Part shown: positions 10,270 through 21,001 of the stretch, one piece after another
Position numbering within the stretch: the first letter of the stretch is position 1
Layout: each line of letters begins with the position of its first letter
From: an uncultured Phycisphaerales bacterium
GTDB taxonomy: Bacteria > Planctomycetota > Phycisphaerae > Sedimentisphaerales > Anaerobacaceae
Direction of reading: 5' to 3'
Length of the DNA stretch: 64,000 nt
Assembly: GCA_903857265.1 (NCBI GenBank)
Contig: CAIODZ010000015.1
Location: forward strand, 1 to 64,000
Made by a program: the position numbers and the translations under genes
Notes under the pieces: model-generated
What the model was told of the DNA's origin: nothing
The model's database searches: none
The model's input: the letters and a program-made list of their open reading frames with translations, nothing else

Positions 10270-10314
10270 TCCTGAAATTATGACTTGCGTATTCTGGTTT
10301 TTTTTATGACGCCC

Positions 10315-10845
10315 CTAACTGATTTGGCCGAGCATATTTCGCCATCGATTGATATGCCCATCTTCGTCGGCCTGATCCTTTTCAATCATCTTTCTTGTTT
10401 GTTCGTCCCAATCGACGGTTTCAAGGAGTTCAGCATAATGTTTCACGGCCCTGGTTTCAACCCAAATACCGGTTTTTAGAATGGCTTTGGGTCCGAGGAG
10501 GCGGGAGGTAAAGCCAAAAATGAAGCCGAGGAGCGAGTATGCGGGGCAAAAGATGGCGGGCCTGAAGCCATATTCGTAGAGTTTGACCTGAAAATCCTGG
10601 AGGTGGGTCATCTCGTCGCACATAGCGACGATAAGCTGGCGGTTAAACTCAGATGGGGCTTTGGTGAGCTGGAATTTGTAGATGCTGACTGCCATGGTTT
10701 CGAGGGTGTGGAAGGCCTGAAGAGCTTTTTTGAGCGTTTTCAACTTCGCCGGGTCGGCGGGTTTGCTTCTGAGATGAACATCGTGTGCCGTCATCTGCGG
10801 ACGTATTATTTCGACATTGTATTTTGGCCTGTTCTCGTCGGTCAT
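10315..10845 (-). CDS. COQ7-like (demethoxyubiquinone hydroxylase family) ferritin-like diiron protein
   Basis: ETMAVSIYKFQ...CDEMTHLQDFQ...ETRAVKHYAELL...DQADEDGHINRW E/ExxH pattern. Confidence 0.75.
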   Translation of the reverse strand: MTDENRPKYNVEIIRPQMTAHDVHLRSKPADPAKLKTLKKALQAFHTLETMAVSIYKFQLTKAPSEFNRQLIVAMCDEMTHLQDFQVKLYEYGFRPAIFCPAYSLLGFIFGFTSRLLGPKAILKTGIWVETRAVKHYAELLETVDWDEQTRKMIEKDQADEDGHINRWRNMLGQIS

Positions 10846-11015
10846 TTACCACATCCTTTCGCGTAAGCGTATTGATTATCCCAATGAGCAGGCGATTTGT
10901 CAAATGCAAGAGGCCTGACAAAAGCCTTGCGAAAATGAGCATGTTTGGTTATTGTTTGAGGTTCGTTTTCGCAGTCAAAATTTGAGAGTTAATTATTATT
11001 TGCGGGAAAATTGAG

Positions 11016-13055
11016 ATGGGTGAAGCGGTAAGAGTGAAAGGCGTGAGCGAGCTCGACGAGCTTTGTATTGATACGATAAGGTTTTTGGCGGCGGACGCGG
11101 TGCAGAAGGCAAAGGCGGGGCATCCCGGTATGCCGATGGGTTTGGCGCCGGCAGCATATACTTTATGGATGAGGCATCTGAAATTCAATCCGGCGAATCC
11201 GAAGTGGTTCAACCGCGACCGGTTTGTGCTTTCGGGCGGGCACGGGTGTATGCTGCTTTATTCGCTGCTGTATCTGACGGGCTACGATATGACGCTCGAT
11301 GACCTGAAAAATTTCAGGCAGTGGGGAAGCAAGACGCCGGGGCATCCGGAATACAAACCCGATTTGGGTATCGAAGCGACAACAGGACCGCTGGGTCAGG
11401 GGATATCGAATGCGGTGGGTATGGCGATTGCGCAAAAATACACGGCTAATTATTTCAACCGCGATGGATTTCCGGTCGTCGATTACAAAATTTACGTAAC
11501 CTGCGGCGACGGCGACCTCGAAGAAGGGATATCAAGCGAGGCAAGCTCATTAGCGGGACATCTTGCGCTGGATAATCTTATCGTCATTTACGACGACAAC
11601 CATATTTCAATCGATGGCGTTACGGGATTGTCGTTCACCGAGGACACGGCGAAACGATACAAGGCATACGGGTGGAACGTGATTGAGGTGCCGGGCGACG
11701 GGAATGATATGGTTATGTTCGATAAGGCGCTGAAAAAAGTGAAACGGACGAAGGATAAGCCGACGCTGATAAAACTTCGCACGCATATCGCCTTCGGCGC
11801 ACCGACAAAACACGATACAGCGGAGGCACACGGCTCGCCATTGGGTGAAGATGAGATTAAAGCAGCCAAGCGGGCATTCGGATGGGACCCGGAAAAGACG
11901 TTTAATGTCCCCGAACAGGTCCTGCCGCATACCCGCACCGCAATCGACAAAGGCAAAAGAGCGGAGGCGTCGTGGAACCGGATGTTCAGGAAATATGAGG
12001 CGGCAAATCCGCAGTTAGCGGAACAATTCAAAATTGCCGTTGAAAATAAAGTCACGGTTGATTTTGATTCGCTGCTTCCGAAATTTGATGCGATAAAAGA
12101 AGGCAAGCCCAACGCGATTGCGACGCGTTCAGCATCGGGAAAGACGCTGGATGTCCTTATGCCGCAAATGCCGTTTATATTGGGAGGCAGCGCGGATTTG
12201 ACGCCATCAAATAATACGCGATGGAAAGATGTGAAGGATTTTCAGCCGGCTTCCAGAGACGGCAGATATATTCGTTTCGGCGTTCGCGAGCACGGGATGG
12301 GGGCGATACTCAGCGGCATCTCGATAAGCGGGATGACTCGCGCGTTCGGCGGGACGTTTTTGACTTTCAGCGATTATATGCGAGGCGCGGTACGCGTATC
12401 GGCCGTTTCAAAATATCCGACCATTTTTGTCTGGACGCACGATAGTATCGGCCTTGGCGAAGACGGCCCGACGCACCAGGCGGTCGAGCATTTTGCTGCG
12501 CTGCGGGCGATACCGAACTTTTTAGTCATCAGGCCAGCCGACGCAAATGAAACCGCACAGGCGTGGAAGTTCATTTTGCAATATCACGAAGGGCCTGTGG
12601 GGATACTGCTCACACGGCAAAATGTCCCCGTCATCGACCAGACAAAATACGCGCCTGCGGCAAACCTTGCCAAAGGCGCTTATGTGCTGACCGGGGCGGA
12701 CAAACCAGAAGTTTTACTTTTGGCAACCGGCTCGGAGGTTTATCTTGCAGTCGAAGCGTATAACAAACTTTCCGCTGAAGGGATTAAGGCGAGAGTGGTT
12801 AGTATGCCCTGCTGGGAGTTATTCGAGAAACAAAGCAAGGAATATCGTGACTCGGTGATACTGCCCGACGTTAAGGCGAGAGTCGCGGTTGAGGCGGGCG
12901 TTGAGCTTGGCTGGCACAAGTGGATTGGGGACAGGGGAATCTTTATCGGAATGCACTCATTCGGCGCATCCGCTCCCTACAAGGTTTGTTTCGAGAAATT
13001 CGGGATAACCGCAGACGCGGTCGTCGCAGCGGCAAAAAAGCTACTGGGAAAATAA
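11016..13055 (+). CDS. tkt: Transketolase
   Basis: AKAGHPGMPMGLAPAAYTLW, CGDGDLEEGISSEASSLAGHL, DSIGLGEDGPTHQAVEH. Confidence 0.97.
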   Translation: MGEAVRVKGVSELDELCIDTIRFLAADAVQKAKAGHPGMPMGLAPAAYTLWMRHLKFNPANPKWFNRDRFVLSGGHGCMLLYSLLYLTGYDMTLDDLKNFRQWGSKTPGHPEYKPDLGIEATTGPLGQGISNAVGMAIAQKYTANYFNRDGFPVVDYKIYVTCGDGDLEEGISSEASSLAGHLALDNLIVIYDDNHISIDGVTGLSFTEDTAKRYKAYGWNVIEVPGDGNDMVMFDKALKKVKRTKDKPTLIKLRTHIAFGAPTKHDTAEAHGSPLGEDEIKAAKRAFGWDPEKTFNVPEQVLPHTRTAIDKGKRAEASWNRMFRKYEAANPQLAEQFKIAVENKVTVDFDSLLPKFDAIKEGKPNAIATRSASGKTLDVLMPQMPFILGGSADLTPSNNTRWKDVKDFQPASRDGRYIRFGVREHGMGAILSGISISGMTRAFGGTFLTFSDYMRGAVRVSAVSKYPTIFVWTHDSIGLGEDGPTHQAVEHFAALRAIPNFLVIRPADANETAQAWKFILQYHEGPVGILLTRQNVPVIDQTKYAPAANLAKGAYVLTGADKPEVLLLATGSEVYLAVEAYNKLSAEGIKARVVSMPCWELFEKQSKEYRDSVILPDVKARVAVEAGVELGWHKWIGDRGIFIGMHSFGASAPYKVCFEKFGITADAVVAAAKKLLGK

Positions 13056-13066
13056 CGACTGAGCGT

Positions 13067-13969
13067 TTAGTGTGAGAGAAGCAGCATAAGGACGCCGATG
13101 ATGACGCCGACGAGAGCAACGGCCTTGTGGCGGATTTGGACCTCGCCGAAAATGAATGCGCCGCCCAAAAAGGAAATCACGACGCTTCCGCTGCGGACAG
13201 CGGTTACAAGAGAAATCATCGCGCCGGGATAACCAAGCGCTTTGAAGTAAGTGATATCAGCAACAGCCAGTAAAGCCCCGATAAGGAGGATACCCCAGCG
13301 CCATTTGAAGGGAGTGTGTTTTGCGCGGACCGGCCACCAGAAAACGAACAGAACAAAGGTCATAACGGGAACCGCGTAAATCATAAACCAAACCTGGACG
13401 CCTACGGCGGAAAAGCCAAGCGTGTGGACGAGATATTTGTCGTAAAGTGCGCTGGCGGCACCGATAAGGACCGAGAGGAAAAGAAGAATAACCCATTTAT
13501 TAGTATGAAAAACGATGCCTTCGCGGCTGCCAACGAGAGAAAAAATATAGTAGGAGACAAAGAGCACGCCAAATGCGGCCCATTGAAAAGGGGTTAGGCG
13601 TTCGCCGAAGACAAGCATAGCGCCGAGAAGCGTCCAGGCGGGGCCTGAAGCGCCAATGGGGGCGTATATTGAGATGGGCAGGTGCTTGACGGAAAAAAAG
13701 CCCAGCAGCCAGAGCGAGACGACGATAAGGGCCTTTAAGAAGCAGCAAAAATGGGCCAGCGGGCCAAAAGTCGGGATAAATATCCCCAGTGGCGTCAAAA
13801 AGTGAGGCGAAACCGCGGAAAGCACGATAATGGGCAAAAGCAACACCGCCTCCACCAATACCGAGAAGAACAACAGCGGTATTACGGCATTATTGCGGAT
13901 AGCCCTTTTTCTGCATACGTCATACAGCCCTATAAAGACAGCCGAAAGGGCGCTAAGATATAACCACAT
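13067..13969 (-). CDS. EamA/DMT-superfamily transporter
   Basis: About 10 hydrophobic helices, duplicated EamA-like halves (GASGPAWTLLGAMLVFGERLTPFQWAAFGVLF). Confidence 0.85.
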   Translation of the reverse strand: MWLYLSALSAVFIGLYDVCRKRAIRNNAVIPLLFFSVLVEAVLLLPIIVLSAVSPHFLTPLGIFIPTFGPLAHFCCFLKALIVVSLWLLGFFSVKHLPISIYAPIGASGPAWTLLGAMLVFGERLTPFQWAAFGVLFVSYYIFSLVGSREGIVFHTNKWVILLFLSVLIGAASALYDKYLVHTLGFSAVGVQVWFMIYAVPVMTFVLFVFWWPVRAKHTPFKWRWGILLIGALLAVADITYFKALGYPGAMISLVTAVRSGSVVISFLGGAFIFGEVQIRHKAVALVGVIIGVLMLLLSH

Positions 13970-14070
13970 ACTGCTTCACCGAATAATAATAACAAGCCGA
14001 CTCATCAGGGCAAAGGCCCCTGCCGGAGAACGGTACGAAAGGCGGCATTTCTACCATAATAGAATATCGT

Positions 14071-17000
14071 TTGCACACTAAAAAATCTGCAATGAATCCA
14101 TTATACATCGGGGGCTGGCTTAATGGGGCAAATAATCGTAGAATGGCTAAAAGCTCTGCGTATTATTCAGGATTTATGGAGCTTGGGCACGACAAGTCGA
14201 TTGGTGAACTGAGCCGGCGATTAGGCGCTACCGGGGGGGTGGTAAAAGTTGCCGGGACGTGGGGTTCTTTTGCGCGCCTTTTGGCGGCACACCTGTCAAA
14301 GCAATTATCCCGGCCGATTATTTACGTTTGCCCGCATATTGATGATGCGGATAACGCGGTTGATGATTTGCAGACGTTTGGGGCCGAGGCGGTTCAATTA
14401 CTGCCTGCGTGGGAGGGCGAGGAGGAAATCGCGGACGCGACCGATGAGATTCGGGCGGACCGGCTGAAAATCGTCGCTCGTGTCTCGTCGCTGATGACTC
14501 GTGAAAAAGATAAAGGCATAATCATTGCAGCATCGATGCAGGCGATAGGTCAGCCCATACCGAAACTATCAGCTATCGAGAGCGGCTCGCTTGCACTTCA
14601 AACCGGCAAACAGACGACACCTGAAGATGTAAGCGCGTGGCTAATTGATAACGGATTCGAGCGAACGGACAAGGTTGATTTGCCGGGGCAATTCGCAAGA
14701 CGTGGCGGAATCGTCGATATTTACGCGCCGATGATGGGGTTTGCAAATGAGGCCGGCCAGACACAAGCGCTGCGTGTAGAATTTTTCGGCGACACAATCG
14801 AAAGCATTCGGACAATCGATTTGGATACGCAGGTATCGACGCATCAATTATCAGCGGTCAGCATTGTATCGGCGACATGCGGGGACAAACAGGAACAGCG
14901 GGAGCTATTTCTGAATATACTGCCTGCTGATGGAATTGTAATTTTAGATGAGCCGGCGGACTGCCAAGAGGTGGTAAAAGTATATTTTGAACGAGCGGAG
15001 CAGAAAGAACGACTATACAACTGGCCCGAAATTTATAAATCGCTTGAGCGATTCACGCAGCTTCACATTTCCCGGTTCGCGACCGAAAACCCGGATGAAT
15101 TTATCAAATTAGATATAAGGAGCGTCCAGCAGTATCAGCACAAGGCGGCATCGCTTTGGGCGGGACATAAAGAGGCGCTGGCTGAATTAGTCGAGCTTGC
15201 AAAACATCAGGACGTGCTGCTTTATTGCGAAGCGGAAGCGGAGATTGACCGGGTGAGCGAAATCATCAGGCAGGAGCACGGCGATATTCCGCCGAGATTC
15301 AAACTGCTCAAGGGATTCATTCATCAGGGGTTCGCGATGCCGTCGCTGAACACGATGGTTCTGAGCCATCATGAATTATTCGGGCAATTCGCGCTTCGGC
15401 GAAGACAGAGGCCGATGCGTGCGACGACGCCGATTGATACGCTGGAGGATTTGCAACAGGGCGATTACGTTGTGCACAGCTCTTACGGCGTGGGAAAATT
15501 TTTAGGTATCGAGACCATCAGAGAAAAAGATGGTCAGAATGAATACCTCACAATCGAATACGACGGCGGCGTCAAGGTGCAGGTCTCGGTGAATAATATC
15601 GGGCTGGTACAAAAATACATCGGCACAAGCCCGAAGCGGCCCAAATTGTCGAAGGTCGGGTCGAAGCGGTGGCAAAACCAGAAAGAAAAAGTCACGCAAT
15701 CCGTAAAGGACCTTGCGGTTGAACTATTGGAGCTTCAGGCGAAACGCCAGGCGATAGGCGGGTTCGCGTTTGCGGCGGATTCAAATTGGCAAAAAGAATT
15801 CGAGGAGTCATTCCCATACCAGGAGACGCCCGACCAGACGACCAACGCGGCGCAGATAAAGCAGGATATGATGCACCCCACGGCGATGGATCGGCTGCTC
15901 TGCGGGGACGTGGGGTATGGCAAGACGGAGCTTGCGATGAGGGCGGCGTTCAAGGCGGTCGAAAATGGCAAGCAGGTAGCTGCGCTTGTACCTACGACGG
16001 TGCTTAGTATCCAGCACGCCCGGACGTTTACGGAACGCTTCGCGGATTTCCCGGTTGTAATAGAATCGCTTAACCGGTTCAAGACGACCGCCCAGGCAAA
16101 GGACATTATTTCCCGCACAAGGGCAGGCAAGGTCGATATTTTGATTGGGACGCACCGGCTGTTGAGCGGGGACGTGAAGTTCAAGGATTTGGGGCTGGTG
16201 ATAATCGACGAGGAGCAGCGATTCGGCGTGGAGCACAAGGAGAAGCTAAAAAAGCTGCGCGTGAACGTTGACATATTGACGATGACGGCGACGCCGATTC
16301 CGCGGACGCTGCATATGGCGATGCTGGGACTTCGGGACATAAGCTCGCTTGCGACCGCGCCGCTTGACAGGCGGAGCATCGTTACAAGCGTAACTACTTA
16401 CAACGATGAGCTGATACGAAAGGTGATTAGCCGGGAATTGAACAGGCAGGGACAGGTTTTCTTCGTTCATAACCGGGTCAAGTCAATCGAAAAGAAATGC
16501 TGGGAAATTCAGAAGCTGGTTCCGGACGCCAAAGTCGCGATTGCCCACGGGCAGATGACCTCGCACGAGCTGGAAAAGGCGATGATTGCGTTTGTGCTGG
16601 GCCAGACCGACGTGCTGGTCTGCACGACGATAATCGAATCGGGGCTGGATATTCCAAACGCCAATACGATGATTGTCAATGACGCGGACAGGTTCGGCTT
16701 AGCGGAATTGCACCAGTTACGAGGCCGGGTGGGCAGATACAAGCACAGGGCATACGCGTATATGCTGCTTCCCGCGTCGCGACCCATCACGCCAATCGCA
16801 TCGAGACGGCTGAAGGCCATCGAGGAGTATTCGCATTTGGGCGCGGGTTTCAGGATTGCGCTGCGGGATTTGGAAATTCGCGGGGCGGGAAATATCCTGG
16901 GCGCGGAGCAGTCGGGGCACATTCAAATGGTGGGCTATCAAATGTATTGCGAACTGCTGGCTAACGCTGTCAAGCAAATGAAAGGTGAGCCGATTGAAGG

Positions 17001-17439
17001 GATACCGACCGCCAACATCGATTTGGGATTCGCGGCATACATAACCAAAAACTATATTCCGGCGGACAGGATCCGGCTGGACGTGTATCGCAGAATAGCG
17101 GTGGCGAAAAACGCGGAAGAGCTGAAACATCTCGAAACGGAGCTTGCGGACGTGTATGGCCCGCCGACCGAGGAAGTTAAATCGCTTTTGAGTATCGCCG
17201 GGCTTCGAATAGCCGCAAGCGAACTGGATATAAAAAGTATCGTGGCGCACGGGGGAAATCTGGTATTTTCGTTCGCGGCGGACGCGGAGAAAAACGCAAA
17301 ACGACTGTTTAAAAACGTTGCGGGCAGATATACTGTAGCCGACGAGACAATGGCGTATCTGCATCTGCCGGAAAGCTACTTCGAACAGCAAACGCTTATA
17401 AATTTTGTCCGCAAAATTTTAAGAGGAAAAAAACAATGA
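14071..17439 (+). CDS. mfd: Transcription-repair coupling factor Mfd
   Basis: RNAP-interaction domain QGDYVVHSSYGVGKFLGIE; LLCGDVGYGKTELAMRAAFKAVENGKQVAALVPTTVLSIQH; DEEQRFGVEHKEKLK. Confidence 0.97.
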   Translation: MHTKKSAMNPLYIGGWLNGANNRRMAKSSAYYSGFMELGHDKSIGELSRRLGATGGVVKVAGTWGSFARLLAAHLSKQLSRPIIYVCPHIDDADNAVDDLQTFGAEAVQLLPAWEGEEEIADATDEIRADRLKIVARVSSLMTREKDKGIIIAASMQAIGQPIPKLSAIESGSLALQTGKQTTPEDVSAWLIDNGFERTDKVDLPGQFARRGGIVDIYAPMMGFANEAGQTQALRVEFFGDTIESIRTIDLDTQVSTHQLSAVSIVSATCGDKQEQRELFLNILPADGIVILDEPADCQEVVKVYFERAEQKERLYNWPEIYKSLERFTQLHISRFATENPDEFIKLDIRSVQQYQHKAASLWAGHKEALAELVELAKHQDVLLYCEAEAEIDRVSEIIRQEHGDIPPRFKLLKGFIHQGFAMPSLNTMVLSHHELFGQFALRRRQRPMRATTPIDTLEDLQQGDYVVHSSYGVGKFLGIETIREKDGQNEYLTIEYDGGVKVQVSVNNIGLVQKYIGTSPKRPKLSKVGSKRWQNQKEKVTQSVKDLAVELLELQAKRQAIGGFAFAADSNWQKEFEESFPYQETPDQTTNAAQIKQDMMHPTAMDRLLCGDVGYGKTELAMRAAFKAVENGKQVAALVPTTVLSIQHARTFTERFADFPVVIESLNRFKTTAQAKDIISRTRAGKVDILIGTHRLLSGDVKFKDLGLVIIDEEQRFGVEHKEKLKKLRVNVDILTMTATPIPRTLHMAMLGLRDISSLATAPLDRRSIVTSVTTYNDELIRKVISRELNRQGQVFFVHNRVKSIEKKCWEIQKLVPDAKVAIAHGQMTSHELEKAMIAFVLGQTDVLVCTTIIESGLDIPNANTMIVNDADRFGLAELHQLRGRVGRYKHRAYAYMLLPASRPITPIASRRLKAIEEYSHLGAGFRIALRDLEIRGAGNILGAEQSGHIQMVGYQMYCELLANAVKQMKGEPIEGIPTANIDLGFAAYITKNYIPADRIRLDVYRRIAVAKNAEELKHLETELADVYGPPTEEVKSLLSIAGLRIAASELDIKSIVAHGGNLVFSFAADAEKNAKRLFKNVAGRYTVADETMAYLHLPESYFEQQTLINFVRKILRGKKQ

Positions 17440-17978
17440 CAAAAACGCTTATCAGATACTGCTGCATTACAGCATTGATAGGGCTTACGGGGATTGTTCT
17501 GGCAATCAGTCCGTCGGAAAAACAGCAATTGGACAATTTCAAGGTATCGACGCTGAAGGGACTTCGAGGCGTGGCGGTCAAGGTGATGATTGTGCGTGAT
17601 GATGCGAGCATGCTGCCATTACTCAAAGAACAGACCCTACAGGGGGAAGTCGAGGTTGCTCTTCAAAGCGCCGGCATCGAGATTGCCAGGCCTACACCGG
17701 AAGTGGGGCTTTACGTGGTGCTGGTCAAAGTAACAGCGGCGAACAATGATAAACTGAACGTCGCGATGCACGTTCAGTCGTCGCTTTTGCAGATTGTGAA
17801 TTTATCGCGGGACACGACCATAAAAACAGAGGCCCTGACCTGGCCATCCTTCGGGCAGAGCAGGTTCGGCGTCGTTTCGGTCGCAATCGCCAAAAGCACA
17901 ATCGAAAAAACCGTTAAAGACCAGGTAAAGGACTTCGCCAATGACTGGAAGGCGGCAAACCCAAAACAGCAACCATAA
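17436..17978 (+). CDS. Secreted hypothetical protein downstream of mfd
   Basis: Overlaps mfd stop; signal peptide. Confidence 0.65.
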   Translation: MTKTLIRYCCITALIGLTGIVLAISPSEKQQLDNFKVSTLKGLRGVAVKVMIVRDDASMLPLLKEQTLQGEVEVALQSAGIEIARPTPEVGLYVVLVKVTAANNDKLNVAMHVQSSLLQIVNLSRDTTIKTEALTWPSFGQSRFGVVSVAIAKSTIEKTVKDQVKDFANDWKAANPKQQP

Positions 17979-18122
17979 AACAATTTGGTATTGTAATCTT
18001 GCTGTTAGTCAATTAAACTTTGGCCGCGATATAATATTTGCCACGAAGACGCCAAGACGCAAAGTTTTTATAAATTTTTCTTCGTGACTTTGTGGAGAGA
18101 AACGAAGGTTAAGGCCAACGGA

Positions 18123-19052
18123 ATGGCAAGAAAAAGACAAAGAGCTGCATCGAATCCATGGTTCAACTTCGCGCGCGACTCGTACCTTGAGCGCACGAGC
18201 AGGCCCGTTTACGCAATCGTTTATCTGCTGCCCTTCATAATCTTTTATGAATTAGGCACAATCTTCATCAATACCGACGTGCTGAGCCAGACGCAGGTGA
18301 GGGTGGTGGCGTTTGTCTGGCTGCAGGAACTGCTTCAGCATCTCGGCTTCGGCGGTAAATTCCTCTGGGCGGCGCCGGCCTTAGTCGTGGTCGTCATACT
18401 GCTGGCATACCAGCTTGTTTCGAGAAAACGGTGGTGGGTTTCGTTCGGCGATATGCTGCCTATGACGATTGAGTGCGTGCTGTTGGCCATACCGCTTATC
18501 GTGCTGAGCTTGTTTTTGAATAGCACGGGCACACCAAAACACAGCAGGATTAATGACGTTGTGCCGAGGGCGGTTGTTGTGCAATGCGCAGCTGAACAAA
18601 ACGCGGCACAGGCAAAAACAAAATATCAACAGCCAAAGGCAAAGCCAACGCCAACGGCAGTCGCGAAGCCGAAACCACAATCATCGCTTCTGGCCGATAT
18701 CGTTACTGGTATCGGCGCGGGCATTTATGAGGAATTGTTGTTCCGGCTGATACTGATATGCGCGATAATGCTTTTGCTGCAGGACGTGATTGGAATAAAT
18801 CAACACAGCGCCGTAATCATCGCGGTGCTTCTGTCGGCAGCCCTTTTCGGCGCACATCATCACATCGATTTCCTGACCGGGCGGGTAAACCAGAGCGACT
18901 TATTCGACTGGTCCAAGTTCGCATTCCGGACAACGGCCGGGGTTTATTTCGCGGCGTTATTCGCAATACGCGGCTTCGGAATTACGGCTGGAACGCACGC
19001 GTTTTACGACATAATCGCAACTTTGATTAACGCGATTATCTTCCAGCGATAA
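18123..19052 (+). CDS. CPBP-family intramembrane metalloprotease
   Basis: GIYEELLFRLILI (EExxxR), FGAHHH, FAIRGFGITAGTHAFYD motifs. Confidence 0.88.
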   Translation: MARKRQRAASNPWFNFARDSYLERTSRPVYAIVYLLPFIIFYELGTIFINTDVLSQTQVRVVAFVWLQELLQHLGFGGKFLWAAPALVVVVILLAYQLVSRKRWWVSFGDMLPMTIECVLLAIPLIVLSLFLNSTGTPKHSRINDVVPRAVVVQCAAEQNAAQAKTKYQQPKAKPTPTAVAKPKPQSSLLADIVTGIGAGIYEELLFRLILICAIMLLLQDVIGINQHSAVIIAVLLSAALFGAHHHIDFLTGRVNQSDLFDWSKFAFRTTAGVYFAALFAIRGFGITAGTHAFYDIIATLINAIIFQR

Positions 19053-19265
19053 AAATTGCCAAAAATCGCCCCAGCAGCAAAATTTTTTGTCTAAATTTCA
19101 CTTCTGTTACCCGTTTAAAACCCGTGGTTTGTGTAATAATCGTCCTATAAGTGAGAGAAAAGGCCCTATCAATACTGATAATGGGCTTGAATTTTACGCT
19201 TATTTTGTTGTATAATGAAGGCGTGGAACGGGATTATAACATATAGATTTGGGGCCTGACAAACT

Positions 19266-19811
19266 ATGGAATCTCCGCAAGTCAATGTGGCAATCGAAGA
19301 ATTGTCCTTCAGCTTATTCCAGAGACCTTTGCATCCTGAACTGTTCAATATCTACGCCAGCAGACGACTCAAAAGCGAGAAGTATGAGGCGTTAATATGG
19401 GTTACCGGCTGCACTCACGTCGTAAGCGCATTCGCGGGCGACGTGTGTCTGGCTGAAGTCATCAGCGCACCAAACCAGATGCTGCCCGAGCGAGGCCTGA
19501 TTGAGCGTTTCCAGTTCCACGGCCCGCGCTCACACAAATGCACACTGAGCAAAAACGTCAGCTATATGACCGATTTCCAGGTTGAGCGTCTCACGCCGGC
19601 GCTGTACCGGCAGAGCTTTAACGACCTCGAACGATTCGGCAGAGACCGCGGTGTGTTCGTCCGGTTCCCTGAGCTTGAGATAGACGGCCTACAGCCCTTC
19701 TGCTACATAGATTTCGAGACGAGAAAAACCGAGATTCACGTTCACACTTTCGCCGCGTATCCCGACCAGATAGCGATTGTAAAAACGCAGTCGCTGTTCG
19801 ATTTCCAGTAA
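19266..19811 (+). CDS. DUF2617-like protein
   Basis: LSFSLFQRPLHPELFNIYASRR...FAAYPDQIAIVKTQSLF resembles remembered planctomycete DUF2617 pattern. Confidence 0.65.
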   Translation: MESPQVNVAIEELSFSLFQRPLHPELFNIYASRRLKSEKYEALIWVTGCTHVVSAFAGDVCLAEVISAPNQMLPERGLIERFQFHGPRSHKCTLSKNVSYMTDFQVERLTPALYRQSFNDLERFGRDRGVFVRFPELEIDGLQPFCYIDFETRKTEIHVHTFAAYPDQIAIVKTQSLFDFQ

Positions 19812-19893
19812 TAGTCGGAGTACCGGCTTTGAATTACCTCCCGCGAACAGAATAAACAGTCCCCCCTCCGCGCGCTATTTTCGCAAGTTTATT

Positions 19894-20874
19894 TTATGCC
19901 TGCTGCCCGGCGTGTGTTTTGAGGGCTTCGAGTTTTTCGCGGATTTCCTCAGCCATTCGGCTGTTCGGGAAATCGCGTATGATTTCCTCGCCAGTATTAA
20001 CCGCCTTGGCCCACTGCCTGCCTGATACGGCCAGCGCAAACTGCACGCCGAGGTTATGCAGCTTTGTGCGGAAAACATCTCTTGCGCCTTCCTGGAGGGC
20101 AAGGCCCTCGTTGGGCGTAAGATACTGGTCAAGCTCACGAAGGATTTCGATGCTTCGGTCGGTTACCTGGCGTTTGACGGCGTCATCCCAGGCGTTGAGA
20201 AGTATTTTCTTGCGTTCCTCTTTCTTTTCGAGCAGCCGCTGTCTCATCGCCAAGGCCTTGTCATTAATGGGGTATTCTTTTATCAGCAGCTCAATCTGGG
20301 CGCTTGCCTTTGCCCACTGATGGTCGTCAAGGTGCTTTCCGATGTGGCTTATTATCTGGTTCATTCTTTCAGCGTCATTGGCGTCGCGGTATTTGTCGGC
20401 CTGCGTATGAAGCTGCTCGGCGAGTTTTTTATAGCCGGTTTTGTGAGCTATTTCGTCAATGATTTCGTATGCGGAGTCAAAGTCCTTCTGCTGCAGCTTG
20501 TCAAAAACAGCATCCCGGAGTGTCTGCATATCGTTGTCGCGGAAAGCGATTGTCTTGGCCATTTCGCTGACGTGCGTGCTCATGTTGACCTGGTTGACGG
20601 CCTGACGGAGTTTTTCCAGCTCATCGGCCACCTTGTCCGTTTTCGCGTTGGTATCGTTAATGAGGTCGAGCATTTTGAGGGATGATACGAAAATAACTAT
20701 CAGCGTTATCAAAGAGAATAACGCCACAAGCAGCCCCAATGCGCTGGTAATGCCGGCCGACTCCTTCCCAAAAACGCCCGCGAAAAGCGCAACCAGAACA
20801 GCAGCCGCGATTATGCCGTAAACGATAAACAGGTTCTTGAAATTCGCCAGCGGGTTGTTTTTCCCGTGCTCCAT
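19894..20874 (-). CDS. Hypothetical membrane-anchored helical-repeat protein
   Basis: Two N-terminal TM helices then coiled-coil/TPR-like helices. Confidence 0.65.
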   Translation of the reverse strand: MEHGKNNPLANFKNLFIVYGIIAAAVLVALFAGVFGKESAGITSALGLLVALFSLITLIVIFVSSLKMLDLINDTNAKTDKVADELEKLRQAVNQVNMSTHVSEMAKTIAFRDNDMQTLRDAVFDKLQQKDFDSAYEIIDEIAHKTGYKKLAEQLHTQADKYRDANDAERMNQIISHIGKHLDDHQWAKASAQIELLIKEYPINDKALAMRQRLLEKKEERKKILLNAWDDAVKRQVTDRSIEILRELDQYLTPNEGLALQEGARDVFRTKLHNLGVQFALAVSGRQWAKAVNTGEEIIRDFPNSRMAEEIREKLEALKTHAGQQA

Positions 20875-21001
20875 AGCCGTTCCTTAAAAATAAGTGCTGT
20901 CAGGAAACTGCGTATTTATTATAATCCTTTTCCGGCAGCTTTGTCAACATCGCTGGAAACAGGTAAAGGCAGATATACCAGTTTAAAGGGAGGTATTGAA
21001 A

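Noticed and set aside
15735-16379. 214-aa minus-strand ORF inside mfd (also 16717..17391, 15808..16236)
   Set aside because: Antisense to conserved Mfd motor domain; composition typical of a complementary-strand shadow
20056-20685. 209-aa plus-strand ORF
   Set aside because: Antisense to 19894..20874, which has coherent TM/coiled-coil structure
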